A stretch of 64,000 nucleotides of DNA from Melastoma dodecandrum (taxonomy: Eukaryota; Streptophyta; Magnoliopsida; Myrtales; Melastomataceae), in NCBI GenBank assembly GCA_029817715.1, contig JARUPY010000387.1:2604001-2668000 (forward strand), in the 5' to 3' direction. The position numbers were made by a program, and so were the translations under genes. The notes below the pieces were generated by a model. That model saw nothing but the letters and a program-made list of their open reading frames with translations. It ran no database searches and was not told the DNA's origin. This document shows positions 52,400-64,000 of the stretch, piece by piece (positions within the stretch are counted from its first letter, which is position 1; each line of letters begins with the position of its first letter).

Positions 52400-53000
52400 G
52401 TGGAAGACCCTGCCCGAGCATACGAGAAGACTTGAGCGACAAGTCTCTTTGAGGAGAGTTAAGCAACGAGTCTTCTCTTGGTGACTTGAGCGACGTGTTT
52501 GGTTAGGACACTCAAGCGACAAGTCTATATATTGGACAGTTACCCAATTTGGGGATCAGCATCCCATTATCATCGCTCGATGAACGTTGAGTAACGCTCG
52601 AACTCTATCTTTTGTCTAGAAGGTAGTAGTTTTCAATCTTCACTTGATTAAAACCATAATCGTTCGCTAGATATTGAATATCGCTCGGACTCCATCCTTT
52701 GCCCGAAAGATAATGGATTCCAACCTTCGTTTAATCAAAGCCACAACCTGTTTCCATCAAAGTTCTAACCATCGCTTGATTGAGACCACAATCCATTTTC
52801 ATCGTTCACTTGATTTCGAGTATTGCCAAAATCCCATCATTCACCTGGAAAAGATAGGCAGGTATCAACTTTCGTTTGATCAAGCCATAGCTCGTTTCCA
52901 TCGAAGTTCCAATCATCGCTTCATTGAGACTAAAACTTATTTTCATTGTTCGCTTAATTTCGAATATTTCTCGGATCTCATCATTCATCCGGAAGATATA
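52400..53000. repeat. Two diverged tandem arrays
   Basis: At 52430-52545 a phrase TTGAGCGACAAGTCT / CTCAAGCGACAAGTCT recurs about every 35-45 bp. At 52580-53000 longer units repeat: two copies of about 145 bp share AACTTTCGTTTGATCAAGCC-like, TCGTTTCCATCGAAGTTC-like and CATCATTCA(C/T)C(T/C)GGAA phrases (near 52723-52858 and 52860-53000), preceded by a shorter diverged unit. There is no coding signal. It may derive from an LTR. Confidence 0.7.
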
Positions 53001-53394
53001 AGTATATTTTAACCCATTCAGGTAAAGGACGTGAGTACTACTTGAGGTCAATGTCACATGACCAAGAGGGTAGTTGGGATACAACTGAAGAAACGGAGAT
53101 AACTCAGCATAAAGACCACTCTCATATCCTGGAAAATAATTGAGATACTCAATATAAATAGAATTTTTATAAATAGTGTAAAACACGCAATCATAATCAC
53201 GAAAATTGGTTACCATCTTGTTCATAGTTTTTAAAGTTTCTATAATTGCTATTTGTTTATGTATATTCTCAAGAATGAAAAAAACATTCGTTTTTACTGT
53301 TTTTTACAAGGATCGCATCTCTAATCAAATTTTGAACCTCATGTTGATTTGCCAAATATTAACGACGTATTTGTTAGTAAAGGGAGGATAATGA

Positions 53395-56300
53395 CAACAG
53401 ATCCGCATTCCCGTTCATACATGGCTCCGGCGGCTGCCAAGGAACTTGGTGGTGGTGGTGATGATGATTCTAATGGTGAAGATGATGGTTCCCATCCATG
53501 GCAAAGAAAATGTAATTGAAGACATCACTTAGAGGACGAAGAAAATATGGGAGAAGGCGAGGAAAATGGCAAATTTATACACCTGGGAAAAAAATAAAGG
53601 GGAAATAATTTTTAAAAGTTTTGTTTATTCGAAATGTCAAAAAGAAAATATGTTAGGGTTTTGCCTCCATCAAAGGGCTGAAAGACAATTTTTAATAGTG
53701 AAGTCTTGTTTAAGGTTTTCGTTCACTGGACATCTATTGAAAAGGGTTTAAGTCTCCATCCCAGCCGCGAGAGAGAGTTCCGGACCGAGAGATTGTTGGA
53801 GCCGTTTCTCCGCTGTTTATGTTCATAGTTAGTTCATCGATAGCGATAGACAGCTCCGCCTTTGCACATTCTGCTCCCCTGACTTTCGACAATCTGCCTG
53901 ACCAGGATTAAATTTCAATCTATGTCGGAATTTATTTCTCTATTTCTATTGGGAAACGAAAAACGAAATTGGTCTCCATCCTCCTCGTCATGTACGGATT
54001 CTACAAGTCGTATATTTCAGAAAAATGATTCCTAGGTGACGGCTGCAGATTAAGCTTTCAATATTTGGTCAAGTTCTTGCGAAGATGGGAATCCGATGAT
54101 CTATCATGATCAATTTGCCGCGTTTTGCACAACTTCTACGTTTGAATATATTATGGAACGGAGACCAATCTTTTAGTCTCCTGACGGTGCTGAACAATCA
54201 CAAAATTATTTCGTTGGGCACGATTAATTATCGACTGACGTGATAAACCGGATTCAAAGCATTCCAAATTGGGCTTTACCAAGTATCAATCAGTAGTAGG
54301 GCTTTTTATGTTTGTCCTCTAGGGTTTATATTGATTTCTCTGTCTGCTCTCCCTCTTCGTCTTCCTCGTGATTGTTCGTCAAGTTTTACTCGCGCTGCAT
54401 GGCATAATTCCTCGTGATTTCTCACACTAGTCCGCGAACATATCGAACATTTCCTCATTCAGCTTGCGGGTCCGGGGGATGGGGAGGATTTTCTTATACA
54501 AACATACAGGCTCGCCTTTTCGTTCGCACTTCGGCTTTCCTCAAACGATGTCCAGGCCTGCACCTTTAGCCTTTTGTCCCTAACGTTTGGAGTGTCATGA
54601 CTATCTCAAGAGTAATAAATATCCGATCTTCTATGAAAACGATAAAATTTCCTCACATGAAAACGGAAGAAGATATTTTAACTGATGATAGGTCGAATCT
54701 TCCAAGGATCGTTTTGCTGAAGAAAAGGTAATGTAAACGAAAAAGACAAGCTGGTCGGCTACTAGGTGGTCGCCTCCACCGAAGTGGTCATTATATCATA
54801 ACTATACTTGCCTACGGAGCTACAGTTGTGTATTGCTTTTATACCCAAGAAAAGAAGCACTATTTTTGAACGGCTATCTTCATGTTCACACTGTCTCCTC
54901 GGTCCGATCGTCGTTGGCTACGACACGGACCAAACATAGTGGGACGTCCGGCCTCGATAAAAAAATATATATATATATATATATTTGGAACGCGTTGATG
55001 TGCATAACCATGATCGGTGGACCAAACCCGAGCTTCCAAATGTTATGTAATGCCCGGACATACATATATATATATATATACTAGGTCTTGTAATGAAACA
55101 TTTTGTTTGCAACGAACACGAACCGAATAATATAATTAAATTTTTGTTTTGGATTCTATTCGTCATGTGAATCCAAATCCGGAAGACTTAAATTAGTTTT
55201 ACGGCTAAATAAAAAGAAAATTAATTTTTTTTAATATCTTCGAACTTAAATAGTAAAAGACATAAAAAGCAAAAGAGTAAATTGATTCTTAATAGCATCC
55301 ACATCTTTCTGTCTTTTTCTTTTGGTTATACAACTAGGGGTGGGGTGAAGAATGGGGGGGTTAAAATGGGGTCAATTTATTGAATTTATAATGGTGTGGG
55401 GTGGAAATGGAAAGGGTTTAAATAATCTCGAACCCGGTTCCCATACCCCCGATTGATTTAGTAGGTATGTAAAATATTTTTTATCTAAAATAAATGCCAG
55501 TTTGTCTGTTTGATAAACCCTAAACATTAAACAATAAAACCTAAAACCTAAATCATAAAATCACAAAAAAAACTATAAATCATAAAAATTTATTTCTTTT
55601 AATACATCAATTTGGACGGGGTGTCAGAGAGTAGTTTTAGAATATTTATTATAAAAATGATTGTCAGCGTAAAAAATGGATTAATCTCGCCCAATGAAAT
55701 TAAGACTCTCCGAGGACGAGGATCCTAATCCCCACCCCACCCCACCTCCAATTTCACATATATTCAATTTGACTTGACTTAGAAGAAACGGAAAGGAAAC
55801 ATGTTTTTGTTTTCCATATTTGGTTTGGTTCAGTACTCGGATTTATTATATGGTGCATCATTATTTGTTTACCCAAAAACAATCATGAATAATGTGATTT
55901 CAGATTCTCCCTACCTTATTTCTTTTGTCCTTTATTGCTACAATGGGGGACCTGACGATAGTTCAAATTTTTGAAATATTTACAATGATATAGCTTTCAA
56001 TTATCTAAGAGTTGTAAAGGAGAATAAAATTATGATGAAAAGAAACATGAGGAGGCAAAAGGGGGAGTGAAGGGATTAATGTGCATAAACGATGAGAAAA
56101 AGGATATTGAATTCGATTTGATATCCACTCAATTATAAAAAATATAATTTTTTTTTGTAACATAAATGAATGAGAAGAAATTATTGTGGGCCAGCACTAA
56201 ATTCCATATGCCTCCTAGGCCCACTTAGAGGCTCTTATGGGCCACTTCCATATTCGGCCCAGATAAGAAAACTTGGAAATGAATTATTTGACCGCCATTC

Positions 56301-57030
56301 GCGTCCCATTTCGCCAATTGGTTAACTTATGATGAGAAATTTCTGATCATTTAAAGGTCACATTTGGTCATAAATAATACAGGATCTCATAAAAAAAAAC
56401 TTGATATAATACAATTCTACACGATTCGATTGGAATGTGATGATTAGTTTGGTTTGATTCAATTATCATGAACACTGAAGAAGGGACGGGATACATTTCT
56501 ATGGCAGATCAGCCCTTTTCGCCGTGGCGTTGTTGCGTCGGAAGACTTTCACAACAAGATCATCGCCAGTTCAACCAGGAGGCGGCCGAGGGACGTAAAA
56601 GCTCAAACGGCGAACCACACCCATGGCTCCTGCTCCCTCATTCGATCGGTCTTCCTAGATATTTTCGTCTTCTAGATTTTCTCAAATCGGTAACTTAGTT
56701 TCGTGGTTCTCATGTAGTACTAGTAGTAAAATTAATCACTTGATAGAGTGTTAGGTAGGCAAAAAATAAATGGTTAAAATAATGGGGACGTGGCCTTATA
56801 TTCCTCATACGATACTTTTAGTCAGGCCCCCCCTACCATAAATGGGGGAACTCGTTCCCCTTTTTGTGTCGAGCAATCTAAACAATGAAACGATAGTATG
56901 AGTGTTTAGAGAGTGAGATCCAATCCCGACAACTACTTAAAGCGAAAGAGCCCGGAGATCTCGAATTCAACAAGGGAGGATCGCCCAATCATCCTACGGA
57001 TATCTGCTCGCATTATGGTGAGTCCGGCAA
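53395..57030 (-). repeat. Degenerate segmental duplicate of the GT-3 upstream region
   Basis: From 53395 to about 55075 the sequence follows 60830 to about 63215 in the same orientation, with many substitutions and indels; shared landmarks are GAGGACGAAGAAAATATGGG, GATAGCGATAGACAGCTCC and CTTTGCACATTCTGCTCCCC. Homology resumes at 56505-56605 and 56978-57030 (matching 63340-63440 and 63433-63483), with unrelated sequence between. The copy thus spans the 5' tip of the trihelix gene, its upstream region and the 3' end of the next gene. (AT)n runs at 54961-54985 and 55061-55080 are unique to this copy. Confidence 0.85.
53400..53499 (-). pseudogene. 5' fragment of a GT-3-type trihelix gene
   Basis: On the minus strand the ATG at 53499 gives MDGNHHLHH, then TAG, then a histidine run and QVPWQP, matching the N-terminus of the intact gene at 60936. 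Homology to the coding part stops near 53400. Only about 33 codons are present, with an in-frame stop. It is the coding end of the duplicated block. Confidence 0.85.
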
Positions 57031-59790
57031 ATATTTACCTCGTATCTTCTTTCGGGGTTGATTTCCTTGTTTGAATCTTAGATGAGACAAGAAACTAAGC
57101 GCTCTCCACTTAGTTTAGTAAGGCGACCGGAATGTTTCCTCAATCTCGTAATTTGATTAATATCCACGCTTAAAAAGCCACCCACTTCATAAATGACAGA
57201 ATGCTCATAAAAAATTATCTGACTTATATAATTCAATGCTTTAAAGTTCGCTTTCAGCCAATGCAATTACTTCGACTGACTGACCACAAACCCTCTTACC
57301 TTCCGTACTAAATATCGTCCACGGGTTTAGGTTGCGTGCGTGCTCGGATACTTATCCGATACTTTTCGGATACTACGATTATGTCGCGTCTAAATAATAA
57401 TGACCGGTTAAAATATAAGATCGACATTTACTATTTTTTCATATTTGACAATTATTTTTTCCCGTGCAATTAATAACTATGTTATATGTATTTTTATTTG
57501 TTTTATAACCACAGGAAACATTTATGTAACTCTCGGAATAAATGCTATGTCCTTATGTATATGTCGATGCAAATTCGAATTAGTAGAAGTTTCAAAATGA
57601 TACATTCTAAAAAAAATTGGAAAATATTATGAGACTTTATTAGTTTTGTTGTTTAGATTATGAAGTTTTAGTGACGCTTATAGGAAGGAAATAGTTAGTG
57701 AAGGCCACAAATATGAAGTTAAAAGTAATTATATAAAACATTGCAATGTTTATATAAGTTATTGGCTAATATAAATCAAATACAAACATGAGCAACTTAA
57801 TCATATGGCCTTCGTTCACGATAATTATCTCGGAGTACAAAAGGGATTGATTATTCGCCCTCTTCTTGTAAAAGAATTTAATGTCAGGACACCCTAATCA
57901 ATTTTAAGCCACGAAAAAAGAATAAAAAAGACTAATAAAATTTCAATTATTATTACTACCCCACCGCATTGTATTCTTAGATTGTTGTCAAAAAGACAGG
58001 CAAAAACTAATAAGAGTCAACACATTAATACAACACTTTATACCTTACAAAAGCACATTTCATAAGTACATGGTATGAAATGCACTTAGCTTAACTATAT
58101 GTTCGTATAAAATTTAATGAGTTATCATATATTATCTCTTATATAATGCCGCGATTCGTTTTAGCCGCAAAAGTTTTATAAAACAGGGTAAAAATAAGGT
58201 AAAAAAACACAATTATTTAATCCCAAAATCAAATAATAAAAATCAAATCGAAATTCAAAAGATTACATGCAATATGTACAAAATAATGTTTTGATACGTT
58301 GAAATACTTCTTCCTTTTGAAATATATTTTTTTTTTTAAGATCTTGTTCGGTTCCGAAAAAACGGGATGGTTTTCAATGGATTAGGGAAATGAGTTGCGG
58401 AAATTGATTCGGGAGTTTTTTGAAACTTTGTTAAATGAAAATGGAATTCAAGTAGTACATAAAGTAAAATTGGTGCTATTCAAGCTTCTATCTCTTGGCT
58501 TAAGCCTTATTTTCTCCCCGTCGTGTGAAATGTACCAAGCTTTCTCCACCCTCAAAGCATGGCCTTCTTTCGCCATTGTTTTTATTCTGACCCAGGACAT
58601 AAAAATGAATGTGTATTAGGATCACTACGAATTGGCGCAATTCGGCTGTAATATGAAATAGAGGTCACACTATTGATGCCGACACGAGCCATATTTTATA
58701 AGGGACCCAAGCTCGTGTCTGAATCCACAAAAGAACAACGCGTCCCAACAAGCCTACCAAATGGCCATATCCACACATTCTTTGGGTCCTAGGCTTATTG
58801 ACCAAAAACTGGATCCGGAGCCATGATGGCATAAAGCAACTTACTTTGATCGAGCCTCTAGGTGTCTCTCTTTCGGATCTCCTGGATTATGTATTAGCAT
58901 ATCTTTGGACCTCCAGTGACGCCAAATCTGCTTACCCTTGGGAATGACATGACCGATATATACGTGCGAGCAGTGTTTATCATGTTAGGGTAACACATTA
59001 AAATAGTGAAAGAATATGTCCCGAAAGATTCGATCAAATAACCGTGGACAAATGACCGGTTTTTCTGGAGTGGTATCACAAACGTCAAACCTCGTAAAGT
59101 CACTGGTCATAATCGAACCACCACAACTCGGTTTCCATATGACCCCGAGTATTGAGTGCCCTAAGTGGAATGATCTCAAATGAATTGAACTGGCCCTCTA
59201 TATACAGATAGGAAATAGTCGGAAAAGATGCTTAAGGAAGTGTGCCCTTCTATTACAAAACTCCTAGAAATATCATTTCGGTTGTTCATGAGGTCACCTT
59301 CTCTTCTCAGAATTAAGAGAATTCAACGGGTTTTCACTTTAAAACCAATTGGCTATAGAGGGAGTAGCTCACTAAACTACATATACTAGATCATGCTCTT
59401 TTCTCTTCCCGATGTAGGATTGAGTTTGTCCATTTTGGTTACAACACTTTTAACAAGAGAATTCACTTATATAATTAAGAGACACTCACCTCCCACATAA
59501 ACTAAATGGGATTTTCTGTTACATCACGAAAAAAAGACAAGCTATGAGATTGAGTTTCTCATAGAGCAAGCAGAGACAAACGATCAGGACAGTTTATTAG
59601 ACGAGGCCTTAGGTACCTGAAGATCCTAAGATGAGTTTCAACCAGGGCATTGTTTTCTTTCTTGGCAAGACCTGTTCCAATATAATTGTGACACAGTGAT
59701 CCTATCCGAGCAATAGGGTTTCCGCTTGAAAGTAATGGAGTCATTTGGTTGGAATGCTAGACGAGAAGCGATGCTACCAAGCAACCTCGC
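57031..59790. other. AT-rich spacer between the duplicated blocks
   Basis: No recognisable coding region. The last ~200 bp (59590-59790) are probably 3' UTR of the trihelix gene. The rest is AT-rich with scattered A/T runs. Confidence 0.45.
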
Positions 59791-59792
59791 TC

Positions 59793-60936
59793 TTATTTCC
59801 TCAGCTCGTGCAAGAGTGCAGCAACCATTGCATCCCTCTTCTCGGCCCTGGCCTCTGCCCTCACCCTCCTTTGCTCCTCCCTCTCCCTCCACATCTGATC
59901 CATCGCTATCCGCTCATTCTCCAAGGCCTCCATCATCTGCCGCCACTCCATCTCCTTCGCCCTTCTCTCGCTTTCCCTCATTTCAAATGCCTCCCTCCAC
60001 TGCACCTCCATCTCCGATTGTTGCTTCATGAAATCCTCCAACAAGCTCCTCACTTCCCCACTTCCCCCTGAGCCACTACTGCCTCCACTCTTCACCCTGT
60101 TCTTCTTCTTGCCGTTCGTTTTCCTCCTCCTCCTTCCCATCTCCCCCTCCTCCGCACTATCCTCCTCCTCCTCCTCCTCCTCTTCTTCTTCTTTCTCTTC
60201 CTCCAAGAATAGTGCAGTCATCGGCGATTTCTTCCTCGAGCTACTATCCCCGCCGCGTCCCTCCTCTTCAGCCCAAAGCATCCTCTGCATCCTCGCACCA
60301 AAGATCGCTTGCATGTCGTTGAAGAATGGGAACTGTTGCCTCATTTCTTCTGCCTCTGATGTCTCACATCCCTATCATAGTCCATAACGTATGAAACTGA
60401 TGTTAGGGCTCGAATGGACGTCAAAGTGAGCATATGCATGAATTAGGAGAATTAGATTATCCAATTTATCGTTTTTATTTTGTACAATTAGATCCCGAAG
60501 TCAGTCCACGAAAAATACTCGATCTGATTCTTCAAAATGGAAGCCCTAAAGTAGTCAAGGTGATTAGTCGAAAGAACAAAACCCTTCTTCCTCGTGTGAC
60601 CCACAATACCTTGTAGCGAGTGACAAGGTTCTTCCACTTGCACTTGCACTGGTCTGCATTCCGGTTATAACCCTTCTCCCTCATCTTTGACGAGATAACC
60701 TCCCAAAGGAGTTTGTTCCGCTTCATCTCCAGGAAAGCTTGGTCAAGGTCATCCCGGATCACGAGGAACTCCTTTGTCTCCTGGTAGCTCCACTGAGGGT
60801 ACCGGTCAGTGGTGACCGGGGAGGACAAAGACGATGGATCCACATTCCCGTTCATCCACGGCTGCGACGGCTGCCAAGGAACTTGATGGTGGTGAGGATG
60901 CTGCGGATGAAGATGATGATGATGATTCCCATCCAT
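59793..60936 (-). CDS. GT-3: Trihelix transcription factor, GT-3a/GT-3b type
   Basis: Two exons: 60936-60610 and 60371-59793, giving 301 residues (GT-3b is about 289). A histidine-rich N-terminus (MDGNHHHH) leads to the trihelix DNA-binding domain at about 46-109: YPQWSYQETKEFLVIR, FLEMKRNKLLWEVIS and NADQCKCKWKNLVTRYK, which carry the conserved tryptophans; the intron follows the last lysine exactly. Exon 2 starts GCETSEAEEMRQQFPFFND, with the family's ARMQRMLW motif, then an acidic glutamate run, a basic RRRRK stretch that could be a nuclear signal, and a long charged coiled coil for dimerisation (from about residue 215). GT-3 factors bind GT elements and GT-3b responds to pathogen and salt/calcium cues. 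A TATA-like sequence lies near 61030. A partial copy of its 5' end lies at 53.4 kb. Confidence 0.95.
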
Positions 60937-63380
60937 GGCAAGAAAAAGTTGTAAATATTTCTTAGAGGACGAAGAAAATATGGGAGTAGGCGAGGAAATG
61001 TCGAATTTATAACCGAAAGGGAAAAAAGAAATATAAAGGGGCGAAATATTTTTAATCGACGAATGATATGGACGAGAAACGTGGATTTGTTGCCTTAGAA
61101 ATGTCAAAAGAAGAAAGACAAGAGTTCAAATAGCGACCGGTTTTCTGTTCACTAGACATCCTTTGAAAAGGGTTTAAATCTCCATCTCGGCCGAGAGAGA
61201 GTTCAACCCCGAGAGATTGTCGGAGCCGTTTTTTGCGCTGCTTACGTTCATATTTCCTCCGATGGATAGCGATAGACAGCTCCTCCTTTGCACATTCTGC
61301 TCCCCGGGTTTTCAACAATCTGCCTGACCTAAATTGAATTTCAATCCCCATCGGACTTCATTTTTGTTGTTTCTAGTGCGAAAAATATCTATATATATGG
61401 TCCCCCCCCCCCGGATGTTTAGTATCCCTCCCCATGTCTCGATACATTCGAATTCCAGACATAGAATCGATCCGAAAAGAACTATTCAAGATCGAAAATA
61501 TTTGGTCAGATCGCACGGAAGATGGGAATCCGATGAGTTCTCAATTTTAACGAGCCGAGTTTTGTGCAATTCCTTCGTTGAATTGTGGGTGGGGCACCAA
61601 CCTTAGTCTCTGGCTGGGGCCGCGAATACTGAATTGTTTTGTCTAGCACGATTGACTGCACGTGACGGTCAAAACGATCCAAAGCGTTTTCGAATTGGAT
61701 GACTTGATCATTTAACTTGTTCTTAATTGAACAACTTAAAATTCACTCCACGTGTGACAAAGATTCGACGAAACTTCTGTTGCGGATACAACGGCTATAG
61801 TTCCGATCTATACCAACGTGCGGAAGCAATGAACAACCAAGAAAAGGAACCAAACTATTGAAACGAACCGATAAAGAAAAGTAGCAGAAAAAAAAAGCTT
61901 TACTAGAAAAATGATTATCTACACTAAACACAGCCGTTGATCCTCTGGTCTAAAACAAGATGAATTAATACAACTCTTCGTGAAATATTACGACCCTTTG
62001 TGAACCGTTGTAACTCTTCAAGAATTCATGTACCGCTTCACGAACCATTGTAACTCCGCAATAATTGATGTATCCGCAATAATTGATGTACTGCTTCACG
62101 AACCATTGCAACTCCACAATAACTACGAGTTGTCTCCATTAACTTCTGACGAAATAATGTGACATTGAACTTCTGAACAAACCCTGATCAACCGTCAAAC
62201 AACGGCGGCTGTCGGCATGATGAACGTAGAGAAACAAAGGAGAGGGTAAGAAATTTCCTGATTTGAGCATGAGCGTATCTTTAATAAGAAAATACCTGAA
62301 ATGCATATGAATGGTTCTTTTCCTTAACATTGGCCTGTCCCGCCAAATTCGGACCACCTTAAAACTAAAGAACCTCCCCCCCCAAACGTTGGTCGGCTCT
62401 TTGGTGGCGGCAGGACTTAAATCACACACTTGACTAGCATTTATGGTCCGCCGTATACCAAATGGGGGTTACCAGCAGTAATCAGTAGGAGGGCTTTTCT
62501 CTCTAGGCTTTATATGTTGGTTTCTCGTCTGCTGACCTCTGCAGCCTTCCTCGCGATTTACTTACCTTCCATAACACACCCGATCGACCAACGAAAACTC
62601 ATTGGATTTTGTAAGAAGAGACAACATCATCTAGCCCCCGCAATAGGGAACCTATCAAACATTTTCTCATTCGGCTTGGTGTGGGGCTGAGAATCTCACT
62701 ATCGTATTGTTCATGAACACGATCTGCTTCTTCTTCTTCATCTTCCTATGTTAGTTTTTGAGCTGACAATGACCTCATTTCGGCTCGTCCTTTCGTTCCC
62801 ACTTCGCATCAATGATTTCCTCCAAATAATGTCTTCTTTTCTTTCATTTTCTTTGTTTAAATAAAAGGAAGAAGATATTTTAGAAGACCCAACACGTTGA
62901 AGCCATTTGCGCACGTTGTTGTTATATTGAACAAATGGAACGCCTTTCTCTACCGAAGTCGTTATTATAAAATTATTGTACTCGTCGACACTGCGGCATG
63001 AAACGAATACATAGACTACTTTAGGAACTGTGGTTACCTGAATTGATTATTTTCACACCTTTCTACGTTGTGATTGCTGGCTATCACAGACCAAGCAAGC
63101 ATCGTGGGGCCGTCGGTCCTCGTTAAAAAAGTTCGATAGATTCGTACTGAGAGTGATTTTCACGTGGAACGCATGGTTGACGATCGGTGAGTGAATCCAC
63201 ATTCAATGTTTATTTTTCGGCAACCTTTGATGTCGTTAGGTCGACTCGGTAAGAAAATTACTTCTTTTAATGTTTCCAACACCTGACAGTGGGAGATGAG
63301 CCTCCCCTTTTCGTCAAACGTCGGCCAATCCCTTTTCACACCTCGTGAACCCGATTCCCTCCGCCCGTTGTTGCGACGAA
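60937..63380. other. Upstream region of the GT-3-type gene
   Basis: No further gene is recognisable here. The region is the better-preserved copy of the duplicated block and includes a probable core promoter (CCTTTATATTT on the minus strand near 61030). It is interrupted relative to the other copy by about 700 bp of extra sequence within 61630-62500, which includes short repeats of the type 'CTTCACGAACCATTGTAACTC' near 62035-62115. Confidence 0.6.
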
Positions 63381-63386
63381 GGACTT

Positions 63387-64000
63387 TCACGGCGAGACCA
63401 TCGCTAGTTCTTCCACGAGGCGGTCGAGGGAGTGATGCTCGATCATCCTACAGATCTCTTCGCGGATCGGTGAGTCGGGCAACAGCCAGCTCTGGCTCAT
63501 GGCTTCTTCATTGGCTAACCTTTGGACTTGTAGGACGACATCATCCAAATGTTTACCATCGTCCGGGAATTTGATCTCCCGAGGCACCTCCTTCGTGGCA
63601 TCTTTCCGCTCCGGACTGGTTATGGGATCCAAGATACTCGCCACCTGCCTTGAAGTGGATTCTTGCCTTCTTCCTGCCTTACGTGAGGAATTTGCTGGAG
63701 CAAACAAGTGAAGGTTGTTCCCTGCATGAAAGCAAAAACTTGAGTTTTTATACCGTCCGCGACCTCTTTGTCGAGAGATTGAGATGCAGGGCAAAATTAT
63801 CCAAACCTTGAGGATGGCGACCTTCAGGCTTATTGAGCACAAACACTGGACTCGAACCATCTCCGTCGTCGGTCGACACCACAATTTGCTTCCACGTGTC
63901 CTTCCTCTTGCTCTTGCGTGCACTTACATTCGGTTGACCTGACTTGTGATTACAAGCTGCCCTGCTCCTCGTCCGCGGCTCATCCCTAAGCTTTAAAACC
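63387..64000 (-). CDS. 3' part of an unidentified gene running off the right edge (possible TRM29/ACI1-like)
   Basis: Two exons are readable: 64000-63807 (partial) and 63721-63387, joined Q|GNNLHLF across a GT-AG intron. The coding stretch includes KRKDTWKQIVVSTDDGDGSS and VFVLNKPEGRHPQ, then a basic, serine-rich part, and ends with LLPDSPIREEICRMIEHHSL and DRLVEELAMVSP*. I do not recognise a domain with certainty. Its place beside a GT-3 gene matches Arabidopsis At5g01370 (ACI1/TRM29) next to GT-3a (At5g01380), and an acidic helical C-terminus would suit that family, but this is inference from gene order. The start lies outside the window. Its extreme 3' end is duplicated at 56.5-57.0 kb. 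Confidence 0.55.

Noticed and set aside
59726..60387. Long plus-strand open frames rich in proline and serine
   Set aside because: They are antisense to the second exon of the trihelix gene; the CT-rich composition comes from its glutamate/arginine codons.

Overview
This window is nuclear DNA from a flowering plant, almost certainly a eudicot. The genes are intron-bearing with GT-AG junctions. The proteins are plant-specific families: a cutin-type GPAT, an AUX1/LAX auxin carrier, a jasmonate-induced 2OG oxygenase, a calcium-dependent protein kinase and a trihelix factor. The intergenic space is AT-rich and packed with LTR retrotransposons, a Mutator-like element and a foldback element. I cannot name the species.

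Layout. 1-6.0 kb is a graveyard of LTR retroelements: the 3' end and LTR of a Ty3/gypsy-type element, then a 5' LTR, primer-binding site and broken gag-pol of a Ty1/copia element that stops after integrase. 6.4-8.5 kb holds a GPAT4/6/8-type gene (minus). 12.7-19.5 kb is an Athila-like gypsy element (minus) with a 5-bp target duplication and an internal deletion. 26.0-28.4 kb holds an AUX1/LAX1-type gene (plus). 29.6-30.75 kb carries a 27-bp minisatellite in a possible LTR remnant. 31.4-34.6 kb is a complete Mutator-like element with ~300-bp terminal inverted repeats and a 9-bp target duplication; it carries a small GRF-zinc-finger/membrane protein gene convergent with a core-deleted MURA-like transposase gene. 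35.1 kb is histone H4 (plus).

From 35.9 kb to the right edge every host gene is on the minus strand: a mitochondrial inner-membrane protease subunit 2-like gene, a decayed AIRP2-type RING ligase, a decayed LMBR1-type membrane protein, a jasmonate-oxygenase gene, a CPK13-type kinase, a GT-3-type trihelix factor, and a partial unidentified gene at the edge. A ~1-kb foldback element sits at 51.1 kb. The block 53.4-57.0 kb is a degenerate second copy of the GT-3 upstream region (60.8-63.5 kb).

Context. From memory, GPAT6 and AUX1 are adjacent in Arabidopsis (At2g38110/At2g38120), followed by a jasmonate oxygenase (At2g38240) and GT-3b (At2g38250). LAX1, GT-3a, an LMBR1-like gene and AIRP2 lie in the paralogous At5g01 region. 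The window therefore looks like one ancestral gene block expanded by transposons and partly lost by gene decay. The most unusual signal is the Mutator-like element with its convergent GRF-membrane gene.
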